A stretch of DNA of 64,000 bases from the NCBI GenBank assembly GCA_033557465.1, contig CM066035.1, forward strand, positions 897,977,309-898,041,308. Reading direction: 5' to 3'. The position numbers and the translations under genes are program-made. How positions within the stretch are numbered: position 1 is the first letter of the stretch; every line of letters begins with the position of its first letter. This document shows, one piece after another, positions 10,046 through 20,400 of this stretch. Origin of the DNA: Ichthyophis bannanicus. Taxonomy: Eukaryota; Chordata; Amphibia; Gymnophiona; Ichthyophiidae. The notes under the pieces are model-generated. The model saw only the letters and a list, made by a program, of their open reading frames with translations, made no database searches and was not told where the DNA came from.

Positions 10046-10839
10046 CCTGTCTGCTTATGGGAGACTGGATCCCTGTTGACAGAACAGGAGGGGAATGGCG
10101 GCGATTGCAGCCTCATGCAGGTGGGAGGAGCTGGGGTGGAGTTTGGGCCCCTCAAAGAAAAAGGCATTCTCTTGCCCCTGTTCGTGCGTTGGGGTAATAC
10201 TTGTGTGGAAAATCCTTTATAAAAATTAATCTTTTAGTGAATAAACTGGCTTAAAAACTCCGCTCACGTGCCTGGCACCACTTCCAACCACATAAATGCT
10301 TTTTAATATCACCCTTCACACTTTTAAATATAAATTTGATAGAATTACGATCAAAACGTATAGAATCATGAGGAGGATGGAACAGTTAGGGAATGCTTGT
10401 TAAGCCTCTCAAACAAGAGGCCACTCCATGAAACTGAGAGTCAGCCATGGTGATTGGCGGTTTTTTAAAATGCTGGCTACTGAGGCTAAAAAATATCCAG
10501 ATATTAGGTGCTACTATTCAGATGGTGGCCAATGCGGAATATCCAGAAAATGTGGGCAATGCCAGAGCTTATCCAGATAGTGGTGATACTTGGTCCATTA
10601 TTCAGATAGTTTAGGGCGTCCTTGTCTCTGTCCTAAGTTATCCGGACATGTTCCACCCTGGCACTATATTGATAGTACTGGGCGGTCAGTTATATTTTCA
10701 GCTGCACCATCCAGAAGGTGCCTCTGGAAATATCTGTATAGGCCTGATCAGCAGCACTTATCTGGATACCAGGTGCTGCTGTTTGGTTAAGGGCCACTGC
10801 ATACTAGGCCCAAATTGTAGAACGTTTTCTTCAAGCAGT
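10046..10839. other. Unassigned sequence with repeated TTATCCAGAT words
   Basis: The words TCCAGAT and TTATCC(A/G)GA recur at irregular spacing between 10490 and 10780. This may be a decayed tandem repeat or a MITE. No gene was recognised. Confidence 0.3.
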
Positions 10840-10965
10840 CCATAATCAAGCTGTGGAATCTGTTGCAAGAAGATATGGTCAATGGGACTAACATAGCAGG
10901 GTTCAAAAGAGGTTTGGATGAGTTCCTGGAGGAAAAGTCCCTTAAAACTTGTTCGCTAGGAAGAT
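10840..10965 (+). pseudogene. CR1 LINE 3' coding fragment
   Basis: Translation gives IKLWNLLQEDMV and IAGFKRGLDEFLEEK, the conserved C-terminal end of CR1 ORF2 (compare WNLLPEDVV and FKKGLDKFLEER elsewhere in the window). It breaks off into a minus-strand CR1-B tail. Confidence 0.65.
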
Positions 10966-10976
10966 TTGGGAAGGTG

Positions 10977-11515
10977 TTACATAGTAACATAGTATATGAT
11001 GCCACATAAAGATACTTTGGACACATCATGCGAAGAGAGAGATCATTAGAGAAAGACATCATGCTTGGCAAGATAGAAGGTCAACGCAAAAGAGGAAGGC
11101 CAGCAATGAGATGGATCGATACAATAACAGCAGCTACGGGTACCAGTCTGTCAACAATGAGCCGCCTGACTGAAGACCGAACACAATTTAGGATAGCTAT
11201 CCAGAGGGTCGCCATGAGTCGACTCCGACTCGACGGCACTTAACAACAACAAAGACCAGTATGGTCCATCTAGTCTGCTCAGCAAGGTGGCAAGAGTAGG
11301 TGCACCTACCGCTCCGTGCAGGTCACCCCTCCCCATGCCTTTGTTTAAGGGTGTACCCACCGCTCCATGTAGGTCACCCCTATTTTTTGAGATATAAGAG
11401 ATAGTTATGTTTATTTTGATTTTATCCTGTCATTACAAAAGGATCCATTGTGTCTGTCCCATGTCATTTTGAATTCTGTCACTGTATTTGCTCCCACCAC
11501 TTTTATCCTTGGAAA
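10977..11515 (-). mobile_element. CR1 subfamily B 3' end, split by an RTE insertion
   Basis: Read on the minus strand it ends with TGGACCATACTGGTCTTT and CATATACTATGTTACTATG, as at 62165-62378. The coding trace FKMTWDRHNGS (EF.M.WD type) marks the end of ORF2. The block 11013-11250 is a later insertion. Two GTAGGT-type repeats (CCGCTCCGTGCAGGTCACC and CCGCTCCATGTAGGTCACC) show a small local duplication at 11310-11380. Confidence 0.65.
11013..11250 (+). mobile_element. BovB/RTE-type LINE 3' fragment
   Basis: The translation KDIMLGKIEGQRKRGRPAMR followed by WIDTIT and RVAMSRLRLDGT is the C-terminal end of BovB/RTE reverse transcriptases. The tail TCGACGGCACTTAACAACAAC is typical of this group. 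The 5-bp word AAAGA flanks it on both sides (11008-11012 and 11251-11255), consistent with a target duplication. It is strongly 5' truncated. A related minus-strand copy lies at 33232-33530. Confidence 0.8.
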
Positions 11516-12481
11516 TAGGCTGAGAAATGTGATGTCCTTTTTGGAGTTTTGCCAGGTGCTTGTGATGACCTGGATCAACCACTGTCAGAGATCAGTCACA
11601 GGGCTTGATGGAATCTGGTCTGACTTAGCACTGATTCTTTTCATGTTCTCATGTTCAGAATTATATACCTTGCAGTCCCGTTTTCAGCAATCAACTGCTT
11701 CACGATGTTCTCACCTCATGCAGTGAGAAGGATGAGTTAGTCTGATGATAGGGGCCATGGATTAAAGAATAATAGAAGAAGCAGACTGATGGTGATTTTG
11801 ACTGAAGGTTTTTTAGGAAGTTATTTGATTTCTTTGTAATATCTTAAATTTCCAGTTCTCAAGACGAGCTGTTTTAAAACCCTGCAACTCATCTCTGGCG
11901 TTTTATTGCACATGAAATAATCGTGGATGCCCTCCCTTCTTCTCAGCAGACAGACTTACTGGCCTTCGTTGTTCATGCTATTGCATCACTGAATTGTTCC
12001 TGTTTTAAATTTCCAGCCGGCAGCTATGTGCCTTTAAAGCATGCCAGAAATGTCCTCACATTATTTTTAGCAGTCCCTGCTAGAATTACAGTCCTATTGT
12101 TAATGGAAAGAAAGCATTTGCTAAAAAAAATGTAATGAAAACCTAAAATATGGTATACAAGAAAAGTCGCTCATCTTCAAAGAGCTGGCAGGGTTGGTAC
12201 TACCATCAGACACAATGAAATCTATACACAGACCTAGTGGCTCCAGGCACACGTGTTCTTTTTCCTAGATCTCTTCTCAAACATTACAGCAATGGGAAGT
12301 TTTGTTGTTTGTCAAATAAGCTGAAACACAAATTGATCATGTTCTTTGCCTCATCTGAGGCACATGGCCAGCTGTGGTGTAGGGCCAGGTTTAAGGCTTA
12401 GTTTAAAAAAGAAAAGCACATAAATATACATTTTATTGGTACGTACCATAAAGACAGAATCTACTCCCAGTTGGTGAGAGG
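11516..12481. other. No assignable gene or element
   Basis: Short open frames at 11448-11726 and 11923-12135 have no recognised motif. The start may be decayed CR1 sequence. The stretch ends where the truncated CR1 begins. Confidence 0.35.
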
Positions 12482-13312
12482 TCTTACGTATGCACTAAGT
12501 GCAAAGAACTCTTTGCTCTCAGGGAACGAGTCCGTTCTCTAGAGGCTAGAGTAGCAGACCTGGAAGACATAAGAAAGACAGAGAAGTACATGGACGAGAC
12601 CTACAGGGATATAGTCCTGAAGTCCCACCTCCAGTCTGGCAGCATCCCTGTTGCCATGGAGGAGAGAGGTCACGTGACAGGAGAGCATCACCCTGGTGTG
12701 GCAGGAAGTGATCCTGTAACTAGGACCTGTCCTCCAGGTGATGTAAAACCCTCTCGCACCGAGGACGTTTCTCCAGGGCCATGTCCCCATGAGGGGAGGG
12801 TCAGGACAGCTGTTATAGTTGGTGATTCAATCATTAGGAATGTAGATAGCTGGGTGGCTGGTGGACGTGAGGATCGCCTGGTAACATGCCTGCCTGGTGC
12901 GAAGGTAGCAGACCTCACGCACTGCCTAGATAGGATCATAGATAGTGCTGGGGAGGAGTCTGCTGTCTTGGTACATGTTGGTACCAATGACATAGGAAAA
13001 TGTGGTAGGGAAGTTCTGGAGGCTAAATTTAAGCTTTTAGGTAGGAAGTTGAAATCCAGAACTTCCAGGATAGCATTCTCCGAAATGCTTCCTGTTCCAC
13101 GTGCAGGAACCAAAAGACAGGCAGAGCTCCGGAGTCTCAATGCGTGGATGAGACAATGGTGCAAGGATGAGGGTTTTGGATTTGTTAGGAACTGGGGAAC
13201 ATTCTGGGGAAAGGGGGGGCTCTTCCGAAGGGATGGGCTTCACCTTAATCAGGATGGGACCAGACTGCTGGCATTAACCTTTAAAAAAGAGATAGAGAAG
13301 CTTTTAAACTAG
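12482..13312 (+). CDS. CR1 ORF1 protein with SGNH-esterase-like domain, 5' partial
   Basis: ORF1 products of CR1 bind nucleic acid and lipid-like substrates through an esterase domain and are needed for retrotransposition. The frame is open from about 12482, where YVCTKCKELFALRERV looks like the end of a zinc-binding motif plus a coiled coil. The first ATG is at 12590, but it lies within the conserved coding region, so it is not the natural start. Counting from 12590, the esterase blocks are VIVGDSI (catalytic Ser 80), HVGTNDIGK, and RRDGLHLN with Asp 215 and His 218. All three expected residues are present and no stop interrupts the 240 codons from 12590 to the stop. The second ORF starts 35 nt downstream. 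Confidence 0.82.
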   Translation, partial: SYVCTKCKELFALRERVRSLEARVADLEDIRKTEKYMDETYRDIVLKSHLQSGSIPVAMEERGHVTGEHHPGVAGSDPVTRTCPPGDVKPSRTEDVSPGPCPHEGRVRTAVIVGDSIIRNVDSWVAGGREDRLVTCLPGAKVADLTHCLDRIIDSAGEESAVLVHVGTNDIGKCGREVLEAKFKLLGRKLKSRTSRIAFSEMLPVPRAGTKRQAELRSLNAWMRQWCKDEGFGFVRNWGTFWGKGGLFRRDGLHLNQDGTRLLALTFKKEIEKLLN

Positions 13313-13347
13313 AAAATAGGGGAAAGCCGACAGTCACCCAGGAGCGC

Positions 13348-16116
13348 ATGGTTCGGACGAAGGTATCCTTGAAGGATACTACCAAAAGCAGTGAGGTTCC
13401 AAAAGGGAGTATAGTAGCCCAAATGCCCTTGAGTAAGGAGCAGACAGAGCATAAAGATTCCAAATTACCCATGCCTACCAATAGCCAGATTAATATTAAT
13501 AAAATACAGTCGCTAAAATGCTTGTATGCCAATGCTAGAAGTCTAAACAATAAGATGGGAGAGTTAGAATATATAGCACTAAATGAGAGGTTAGATATGA
13601 TTGCACTCTCAGAGACATGGTGGAAGGAGGATAACCAGTGGGACACTGTGATACCTGGATACAAACTATATCGTAATGATAGAGCTGATCAAATTGGTGG
13701 AGGGGTTGCGCTCTATGTTAGAGAGGGCATTGAGTCAGAAAGGATTAAAATTTTGCAGGGAACAAAATTTGCTGTAGAATCTCTATGGATTGAAATTCCA
13801 TTTATGAAGGGGAAGGTGATGGCAGTGGGAGTATACTATCGACCGCCTGGCCAGAATGATCAAATGGATGATGAAATGCTCAAAGAAATCAAGGAAGCTA
13901 ACAAAAGTCACAACAGAGTAGTAATAATGGGTGATTTCAATTACCCCGGTATCGACTGGGTCAGTGTCACAGCAGGACAAGCTAAAGAGATAAAGTTTCT
14001 AGATGACATAAATGACTGCTTCTTGGAGCAGCTGGTTCATGAACCGACCAGAGGGGAAGCCATACTGGACCTAGTCCTTAGTGGAACGCCAGATCTGGTG
14101 CAAGAAATAAGGGTGTTGGGACCACTTGGCAATAGTGATCATAGTATGATCATGTTTGATTTAATTAGTGGAGGACAGATAGTAAAGGAATCCACAGTAC
14201 TACCTTTTAACTTTCAAAAGGGAGACTTTGATAGAATGAGGAATATAGTTAGGAAAAAACTAAAAGGAGCGGTTCCAAAGGTTAAAGACTTACAGCAAGC
14301 TTGGGTGTTATTTAAAAATACTATCCTCGAAGCCCAGACCAGCTGTATTCCACGCATTAAGAAAAGTGGAAGAAAGTCCAAAAAACTGCCAGCATGGTTT
14401 AAAGGTGAGGTCAGAGAGGCTGTTGCTGCCAAAAAAGCAACCTTCAGGAAATGGAAAAAAGAGCCAAATGATGAAAACTGGAAACAGCACAAGCACTGGC
14501 AAGTTAAATGCAAAGCATTGATAAGGCAGGCAAAACGGGAATTTGAGAAGAAACTTGCTACGGAAACAAAAACACAAAATAAAGACTTTTTCAAGTACAT
14601 CCGTAGCAAAAGGCCTGTGAGAGAGTCAATTGGACCATTAGATGATAGAGGGGTAAAAGGGGCAGTAAGAGGAGACAAGGCTATAGCAGAGAGACTGAAT
14701 GAATTCTTTGCTTCGGTCTTTACTGAGGAAGATGTAGGGATGTTACCCAAGACTGAAGTGGTATTTAAAGGTGATACTGCAGAGGAATTGAGAGAAATAT
14801 CGCTACACCAGGAAGATATATTACAACTATTTGATAAACTGAATAGTAGCAAATCACCTGGACCGGATGGTATACATCCCAGAGTGTTGAAAGAACTGAA
14901 ATATGAGATTGCAGACCTGCTATTGGTAATCTGTGAACTTTCATTAAAATCATCTGTAATACCTGAAGATTGGAGGGTCGCCAACGTAACACCAATTTTT
15001 AAAAAGGGTTCCAGGGGTGACCCGGGAAATTACAGACCGGTGAGCCTGACGTCAGTACCAGGGAAAATGGTAGAAACCATCATAAAGAACAAAATTACAC
15101 AGCATGTAGATAGTCATGGCCTAATGGGAGACAGCCAACATGGTTTTAGACAAGGAAGATCTTGTCTTACTAATCTGATATGTTTTTTTGAAGGTGTGCA
15201 TAAACAGGTAGACAAAGGTGAGTCGGTTGATATAGTGTATCTGGACTTTCAGAAAGCTTTTGACAAGGTCCCCCATCAGAGACTTTTGGCAAAGCTAAAA
15301 AGTCATGGGATAGGAGGCAGTGTACTATTGTGGATCGGGAACTGGTTAAAAGATAGAAAGCAGAGGGTAGGGCTAAATGGCCAATATTCCCAATGGAAAA
15401 AGGTGAATAGTGGAGTACCCCAGGGATCTGTACTGGGTCCGCTACTTTTTGACATATTCATAAATGACCTGGAAAAGGGAATAACTAGTGAGGTTATCAA
15501 ATTTGCAGATGACACAAAACTGTTTAAAGTTGTTAAAACCCAAGAGGATTGTGGAAAACTGCAGGAGGATCTGGATAAATTGGAAGACTGGGCATCCAAA
15601 TGGCAGATGAAATTTAATGTGGACAAGTGCAAAGTTATGCACCTAGGAAAGAACAACCCACACTATAGTTACACGATACAAGGCTCCACATTAGAAACCA
15701 CCACCCAGGAAAAAGATTTAGGAGTCATCGTGGATAACATGTTAAAACCCTCCGCCCAGTGTGCAGCGGCGGCCAAGAAAGCAAATAGAATGCTAGGTAT
15801 CATAAGGAAAGGGATGGAGAATAAAACAAAGGATATTATAATGCCTCTGTATCGCTCCATGGTACGACCGCACCTTGAATATTGTGTGCAATTCTGGTCA
15901 CCGTATCTTAAAAAGGACATAGCGTTATTAGAAAAAGTACAGAGAAGAGCCACCAAATTGGTGAAGGGGATGGAAGGCTACTCCTATGAAGAGAGGCTAA
16001 AGAGGTTAGGGCTCTTTAACCTGGAAAAGAGACAGCTGAGGGGAGATATGATAGAGGTCTATAAATTAATGAATGGAGTGGAACAGATAAACGTGGATCA
16101 ATTGTTTACGCTATGA
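13348..16116 (+). CDS. CR1 ORF2: AP endonuclease and reverse transcriptase
   Basis: The enzyme nicks target DNA and primes reverse transcription there. The endonuclease lies at about residues 55-270: LYANARSLNNKM (N62), SETWW (E89), GVYYRPP, MGDFNYPGIDW (D196, N198) and NSDHSMI (D264, H265). The RT lies at about residues 530-760: NYRPVSLTS, QHGFRQGRSCLTNL, DFQKAFDKVPH, SGVPQGSVLGPLLF and the active site FADD at 719-722. The frame stops at 16116 (TGA inside LFTL-EYRKTRG). A further one-base loss near 16212 shifts the remaining conserved end (LLPEDVVRAV, FKKGLDKFLEER). Apart from those two lesions it is undamaged over 922 codons, so it is young but probably not fully functional. Confidence 0.88.
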   Translation: MVRTKVSLKDTTKSSEVPKGSIVAQMPLSKEQTEHKDSKLPMPTNSQININKIQSLKCLYANARSLNNKMGELEYIALNERLDMIALSETWWKEDNQWDTVIPGYKLYRNDRADQIGGGVALYVREGIESERIKILQGTKFAVESLWIEIPFMKGKVMAVGVYYRPPGQNDQMDDEMLKEIKEANKSHNRVVIMGDFNYPGIDWVSVTAGQAKEIKFLDDINDCFLEQLVHEPTRGEAILDLVLSGTPDLVQEIRVLGPLGNSDHSMIMFDLISGGQIVKESTVLPFNFQKGDFDRMRNIVRKKLKGAVPKVKDLQQAWVLFKNTILEAQTSCIPRIKKSGRKSKKLPAWFKGEVREAVAAKKATFRKWKKEPNDENWKQHKHWQVKCKALIRQAKREFEKKLATETKTQNKDFFKYIRSKRPVRESIGPLDDRGVKGAVRGDKAIAERLNEFFASVFTEEDVGMLPKTEVVFKGDTAEELREISLHQEDILQLFDKLNSSKSPGPDGIHPRVLKELKYEIADLLLVICELSLKSSVIPEDWRVANVTPIFKKGSRGDPGNYRPVSLTSVPGKMVETIIKNKITQHVDSHGLMGDSQHGFRQGRSCLTNLICFFEGVHKQVDKGESVDIVYLDFQKAFDKVPHQRLLAKLKSHGIGGSVLLWIGNWLKDRKQRVGLNGQYSQWKKVNSGVPQGSVLGPLLFDIFINDLEKGITSEVIKFADDTKLFKVVKTQEDCGKLQEDLDKLEDWASKWQMKFNVDKCKVMHLGKNNPHYSYTIQGSTLETTTQEKDLGVIVDNMLKPSAQCAAAAKKANRMLGIIRKGMENKTKDIIMPLYRSMVRPHLEYCVQFWSPYLKKDIALLEKVQRRATKLVKGMEGYSYEERLKRLGLFNLEKRQLRGDMIEVYKLMNGVEQINVDQLFTL

Positions 16117-16484
16117 GAATATAGAAAGACTAGGGGACATGTAATAAAGCTACAGGGTAAACTATTTAAGACAAATAAGAGAAAATATTTTTTCACTCAA
16201 CGTGTAATCAAATCTGGAATCTGTTACCGGAGGATGTAGTAAGGGCTGTTAGTATAGCTGGGTTTAAAAAAGGTTTGGACAAGTTCCTGGAGGAAAGGTC
16301 CATAAACCACTATTAAAAAGGGACCCAGGATATCAATGCTTGACCCAGCATTGTGGAACCTGTGTCTTTTGGGGATATTGCTAGGTACGTATGACCTAGA
16401 TTGGCCACTGTTGGAAACAGGATACTGGGCTTGATGGACCTCGGTCTGACCCAGTATGGCATGTCTTATGTTCTTATGTTCTTA

Positions 16485-16556
16485 CTCCTTGGGATTCTAT
16501 TATGTACCTGTGACCTGGACTGGCCACTGTCAGAAACAGGAGACTGAGCTTGATAT
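16485..16556 (+). mobile_element. Older CR1 tail fragment
   Basis: The words CTGTGACCTGGACTGGCCAC, GAAACAGGAGACTG and AGCTTGA belong to a CR1 3' end just after the fresher copy. It breaks off where the Gypsy LTR appears to begin. Confidence 0.55.
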
Positions 16557-16559
16557 GGA

Positions 16560-17167
16560 ATGATTCTTATCAGTAGGCAAGATCCAAGAGCAGTGAGTGG
16601 CAAGGTCCATGAGCTGGTTCTCCGCAGGATGGAGCACCCAGGTCCAGGGCTAGTTAGAACAGGCTTTTCTACCTGCAACAGCAACCTTCTCTTCGGGTTG
16701 ATTCCTCCAATGCTGTTGGCCACTATGTCTTCACTGCTCAAACCCAGGACCCAAGGTTAAAATCAGGACTAGAAGATCTCCAAAGGAAACAGGAAAAACA
16801 AGCATGGGGAACTCACCAAAGATGAGCAAGGCAGGAGAAAAGAGGAAGCTGAGCAGGAACTGATGCAGGATCTAGGAACATCCAACAAGGTGAATCAGGA
16901 TCTGAAGTGTAGCAGGGAGCCAAAGCACAAGGCAAAATGTAGACCATGCTCTGGCAAAGACATCTAACCAAGGCTGGGATTATATACAGAACTCAGACAG
17001 AAAGACGATGGCCTCTGAAAGGGAGTATCAGGCATAGATAGACCAGGCTAAGGCGGCCAGCCAGCCGAATGGAACCTATTGAAATCTGGCTGGAGGACAG
17101 AGGTTCATCTGGGCAAGGTTCTTCTCAGAAGTGAGCCACCTGCAGGCTGATGGTAGAGCCTCACAAC
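16560..17167 (-). mobile_element. Probable 3' LTR of a Ty3/Gypsy element
   Basis: On the minus strand, downstream of the integrase, a purine-rich tract (AAGAGGAGAAG) is followed by TGTGAGGCTC. That is the usual polypurine tract and TG start of a Gypsy 3' LTR. A TATA box (GTATATAATCCC) lies about 180 nt inside. The far end is only estimated, because no CA end with a target duplication could be fixed. Confidence 0.5.
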
Positions 17168-17388
17168 TTCTCCTCTTAGGAACTGCCTCTGGATGACCCA
17201 CAGAATGTTTGGCCAAAACCAGAATCTCTCCCCCATGCCAAAGCCTTTCCAGTACACTAGGTATTTTATCTTCAGGTGAAATACTCTGGAATCCAGAATC
17301 TCCTCAACTTCAAATTCTGGCTATCCATTAACTAGAAAGGGAATCAGGGGAGCCTCTTGCTGACCAAAAGGATCATTGACAACAGACT

Positions 17389-18290
17389 TCAATGAAGAGA
17401 CATGGAGCTAGAGGATAACTTCAGAGAATCAGAAAGCCGCAGATGCACAATCACTGGATTTATTATTTCTGTGATGACATAAGGTCCAATAAATGTAGGA
17501 CCCAGTTTACTAAATGGGAACTTCAAATGCATATACCTTGAGGAAAGCCAAACTTTATCATCCATGTTGAACTGAGGTTCCTCCCTACTGTGCATGTCTG
17601 AGGATTTAGTTTGTTGTGCCACTGCTCTCTCCAGGCTGCAGTTTGGTGCCGACAAAGTCATCAGCCACAGAAACTTCCGCAATTGGAATTGAAGAGAAAG
17701 GCAGATGGGATACTGGCCATAGAGTGGTGAAATGCCTGTAGACTCAATCACATGATGGCTGTGGGCCAACTTGACTCAGGAAAGCACTTCATCCAATCAT
17801 CTTGAAGAGCTAAGACAAAATATTTAAGGAATCGTTCCAGGTCCTGATTGACCCTTTCTGTCAGGCCACCTGTCTGAGGATGGTATCTAGAGGAAAACTG
17901 GAGGAATACCCAAATTCGTGCAAAAAGCCTTCCATAATCTGCCAACAAACTGAGGAACTTGATCAGACACAATAGATACGGGAATATCATGGAGGTGTAC
18001 AATCTCCTTGACAAATATGACCACCGGTTGGGGAGCAGAGAGCACTTCACAATAGGAATGAAATGTGCCATAAAAGATAATATAAATCCACAACTACCAG
18101 GATTGCTTTACAGGTATTTGAAAGCGGGAGATTGGTAATAAAGCCCACAGAAAAATGAAACTATAATTTCACTGGCATGGGAAGAGGCTGCAAAAGGCCA
18201 TAAGAAGAAGTCCGCTCCCTCAAAAATGGAATTAACAAAAATCACCAAGTGAAGTTTAGAGGGATAAATTGTTTCATATAAGAGATTGGA
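17389..18290 (-). pseudogene. Ty3/Gypsy integrase fragment
   Basis: Minus-strand translations give, in order, MDFITNLP-like remains, HFIPIVK, FVKEIVHLHDIPVSIVSDQ, the catalytic-core end SSRYHPQTGGLTERVNQDLE, FLKYFVLALQDDWM and then the C-terminal domain DDKVWLSSRYMHLKFPFSKL with GPTFIGPYVITEIINPV. These are integrase core and GPY/F-type domain hallmarks. The aspartates of the D,D,E triad are partly visible (VSDQ), but several frames are used and stops occur, so this is a pseudogene. RT, RNase H and protease are absent. The piece ends abruptly near 18295. Confidence 0.8.
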
Positions 18291-18299
18291 TGGGAAGGG

Positions 18300-19090
18300 A
18301 GGGAGGCCTTTTGTAGCAGCTCAGGGCCAGGTAAGTAAGTAAGGGGTCTTTAATTGATTAAACAAAGATGCTACTTTCTTGCCTGCCTTTGTGGATCCTA
18401 GGTTAAATGGTATGACCCAGAGAACTATAGACCCCTATATTTTAACTCATAGTGGTGGTGCCCCAAGAAATGTCAAAGGCAGTCTTGAGTGTATCAGTGT
18501 GAGGTTGGAACCAGAGAAGAAAGAAGTGCAAGATAGATGCAGTCCTGAAAGCATGGCGGAGTGAAGAAATGCTTCGCTCACTCACTGTAAACCATTTAGC
18601 TATTTGGAGGAACATCAAATCTCATTCATGAAGGATGTCTCATCAGGCAATGACGTGGAACCATGAGTAATAAAGGGGAATACTGCTACAGATTAATATA
18701 TGAAAAATCGATTTACACAGCAAATTACTTAGGGTAGAGGAGAGGGATCTACTCAAAATATGTGCTTTAATATTCTTGTGCTTTCTCTGAGAGGATAAAT
18801 AGAGACAAATTGAAGAAATCGATGGATTGCTCAATGAGCTGTGAGTGTTAAGGCCAAATGCTCAGCACAAAAAATTAAGACCTGTGTACCATTACGGTGC
18901 CTATGAAAGCAGCGTGTAAGTAAGTTTTCTATGCAAATAAAGCCAGACCAATATTGGAGCCACAGTGTGGTAGTTGTCGGCAGTTATTGTTGACCTTGGT
19001 GCTTTCACCTGGAGTCTATTATCATACCTGATTGTCCACAGATCAAAAGATACTTCACATCCCCGGCTTAGGAGTAAGGTTCACGAGTGT
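18300..19090. other. No assignable gene or element
   Basis: I see no known motif, terminal repeat or long frame here. Confidence 0.35.
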
Positions 19091-19148
19091 CATGGTTTGT
19101 GCAAAACTAAATACCACTAATAAAGCCGTATGGGAGCAATTCCAAATG

Positions 19149-19290
19149 ACATAAAAAATCACATGCTCCCAAACCAAAGCTAAACTCAAACACTATCTCC
19201 AAAAGATTCTAATACTTCAAAAACTATTAGAATCTTTTGGAGATAGTGTTTGAGTTTAGCTTTGGTTTGGGAGCGTGTGATTTTTTATGT
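19149..19290. repeat. Long near-perfect palindrome
   Basis: Arms of 66 nt (19149-19214 and 19225-19290) are separated by 10 nt, with a single mismatch seen. The left arm continues a LINE C-terminal reading (AIPNDIKNHMLPNQ), so the palindrome is an inverted duplication of LINE sequence and not an independent terminal repeat. Confidence 0.85.
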
Positions 19291-19379
19291 CTTGTGCAAA
19301 ACTAACCCATTTGGAGACATTGCCCCAAAAGAACCCTATGATGTCTCTTGGATAACTGTACATTGCGTGAAGATTCCAC

Positions 19380-20400
19380 CTTTAAGGAAGACTCTTGGGG
19401 GTTTCTCTAAACTGAGCAAAGAACTGGGGGGTTTTGCTAGCCCAAAAATAAAACAAACAATTGTGTCTTCTGATGTATTTAAAGCATTTATTCATAACAG
19501 CTCTTCCTGTATACTCAACCTTTACCTTGGATATCTGTGCTTTGTCATCTGACAAAATGATTAAGGATTTGTGATCTTGATGCAGAGTTAAGTATGATTC
19601 ATTGATTGCCCAGAATTCATTTGGACTTCTTAGAAAATTATTTATCAACTTTGTCCGTATCTCTTAAGGGTAGGTTGCATAAATTGATTGATGCACTTTA
19701 GATGTCATACTTAGATTATTGTAATTCCATACTTGGACTTCCTAAAAATATAGTAAAAAAAATTCAGTTGGTACAGAATACCACATCAAGACTGCTTGTA
19801 CGTTTAAAGTCTGGGGACCATGTCTCTCCAACAATAAAAGAACTTCATTGGTTACTGATTGAAACTCGAATAATTTTTAAGATTTTTATTCTAGCATTTA
19901 AAGCATGGAGAAAGATGGGCCCCTTATGTTTGCAAGATAAATTGAAATCTTCTGAACCTGCAAGATCACTGTAATTCAGATAAGATATGGGTGCACTTGT
20001 TTTGGACAAACACTCCTGCTTTCCATTAACTCCCAGGATTTTGGTATATGATGCCAAAAACATTAATGGTTACAGAAAGGGCGTGACAATCATGGCTGTT
20101 TAGATAGTTTTATCTCACCTAACAGACAGAATTTTTATTTTAGTGTTTAGAGATTTTATATTACTTTGTCATCTTTGTAAGATATTTTTTTCTTAAACTA
20201 GTTGATTTTACATCTTTTGTTTGAAATGTTTTTGTATTTGCTTGTTAATCATGTTGCTTATTCCTCTGGGTAGCACAATCCATCATCTTATGTTAATTTT
20301 TTCTTGCTGTAAAACCGCATAGAACTACTGTTTTGATTGGGATAGTTGCATTATAGAAATCTGTATTAGATTAGATCCATAAAATGAAGTAAATTAATAA
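19380..20400 (+). pseudogene. Old L2/CR1-group LINE fragment
   Basis: The readable core is MSYLDYCNSILGLPKNIVKK, then LVQNTTSRLLVR and ELHWLLIETRIIFKI with FILAFKA. It matches the conserved post-RT region of L2-like elements (SHLDYCNALL.GLP, LHWLPI..RI.FK). Frameshifts and stops are frequent and no poly-unit tail is clear. Confidence 0.65.

Larger units (their letters stand above)
12482..16484 (+). mobile_element. CR1 LINE (subfamily A), nearly full length
   Basis: Two ORFs in CR1 order are followed by a 3' end with GGCTTGATGGACCTCGGTCT, CCCAGTATGGCATG and three TTCTTATG-like units. The 5' end is truncated inside ORF1, because a zinc-binding-type TKCKEL segment starts at the break with no start codon before it. 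Fragments of the same subfamily lie at 10840, 26195, 56432 (minus) and 58285-62170 (minus). The tail style matches CR1 of turtles, crocodilians and amphibians. Confidence 0.9.

Noticed and set aside
14214..14984. 256-codon minus-strand ORF
   Set aside because: Antisense shadow of the CR1 ORF2 frame.
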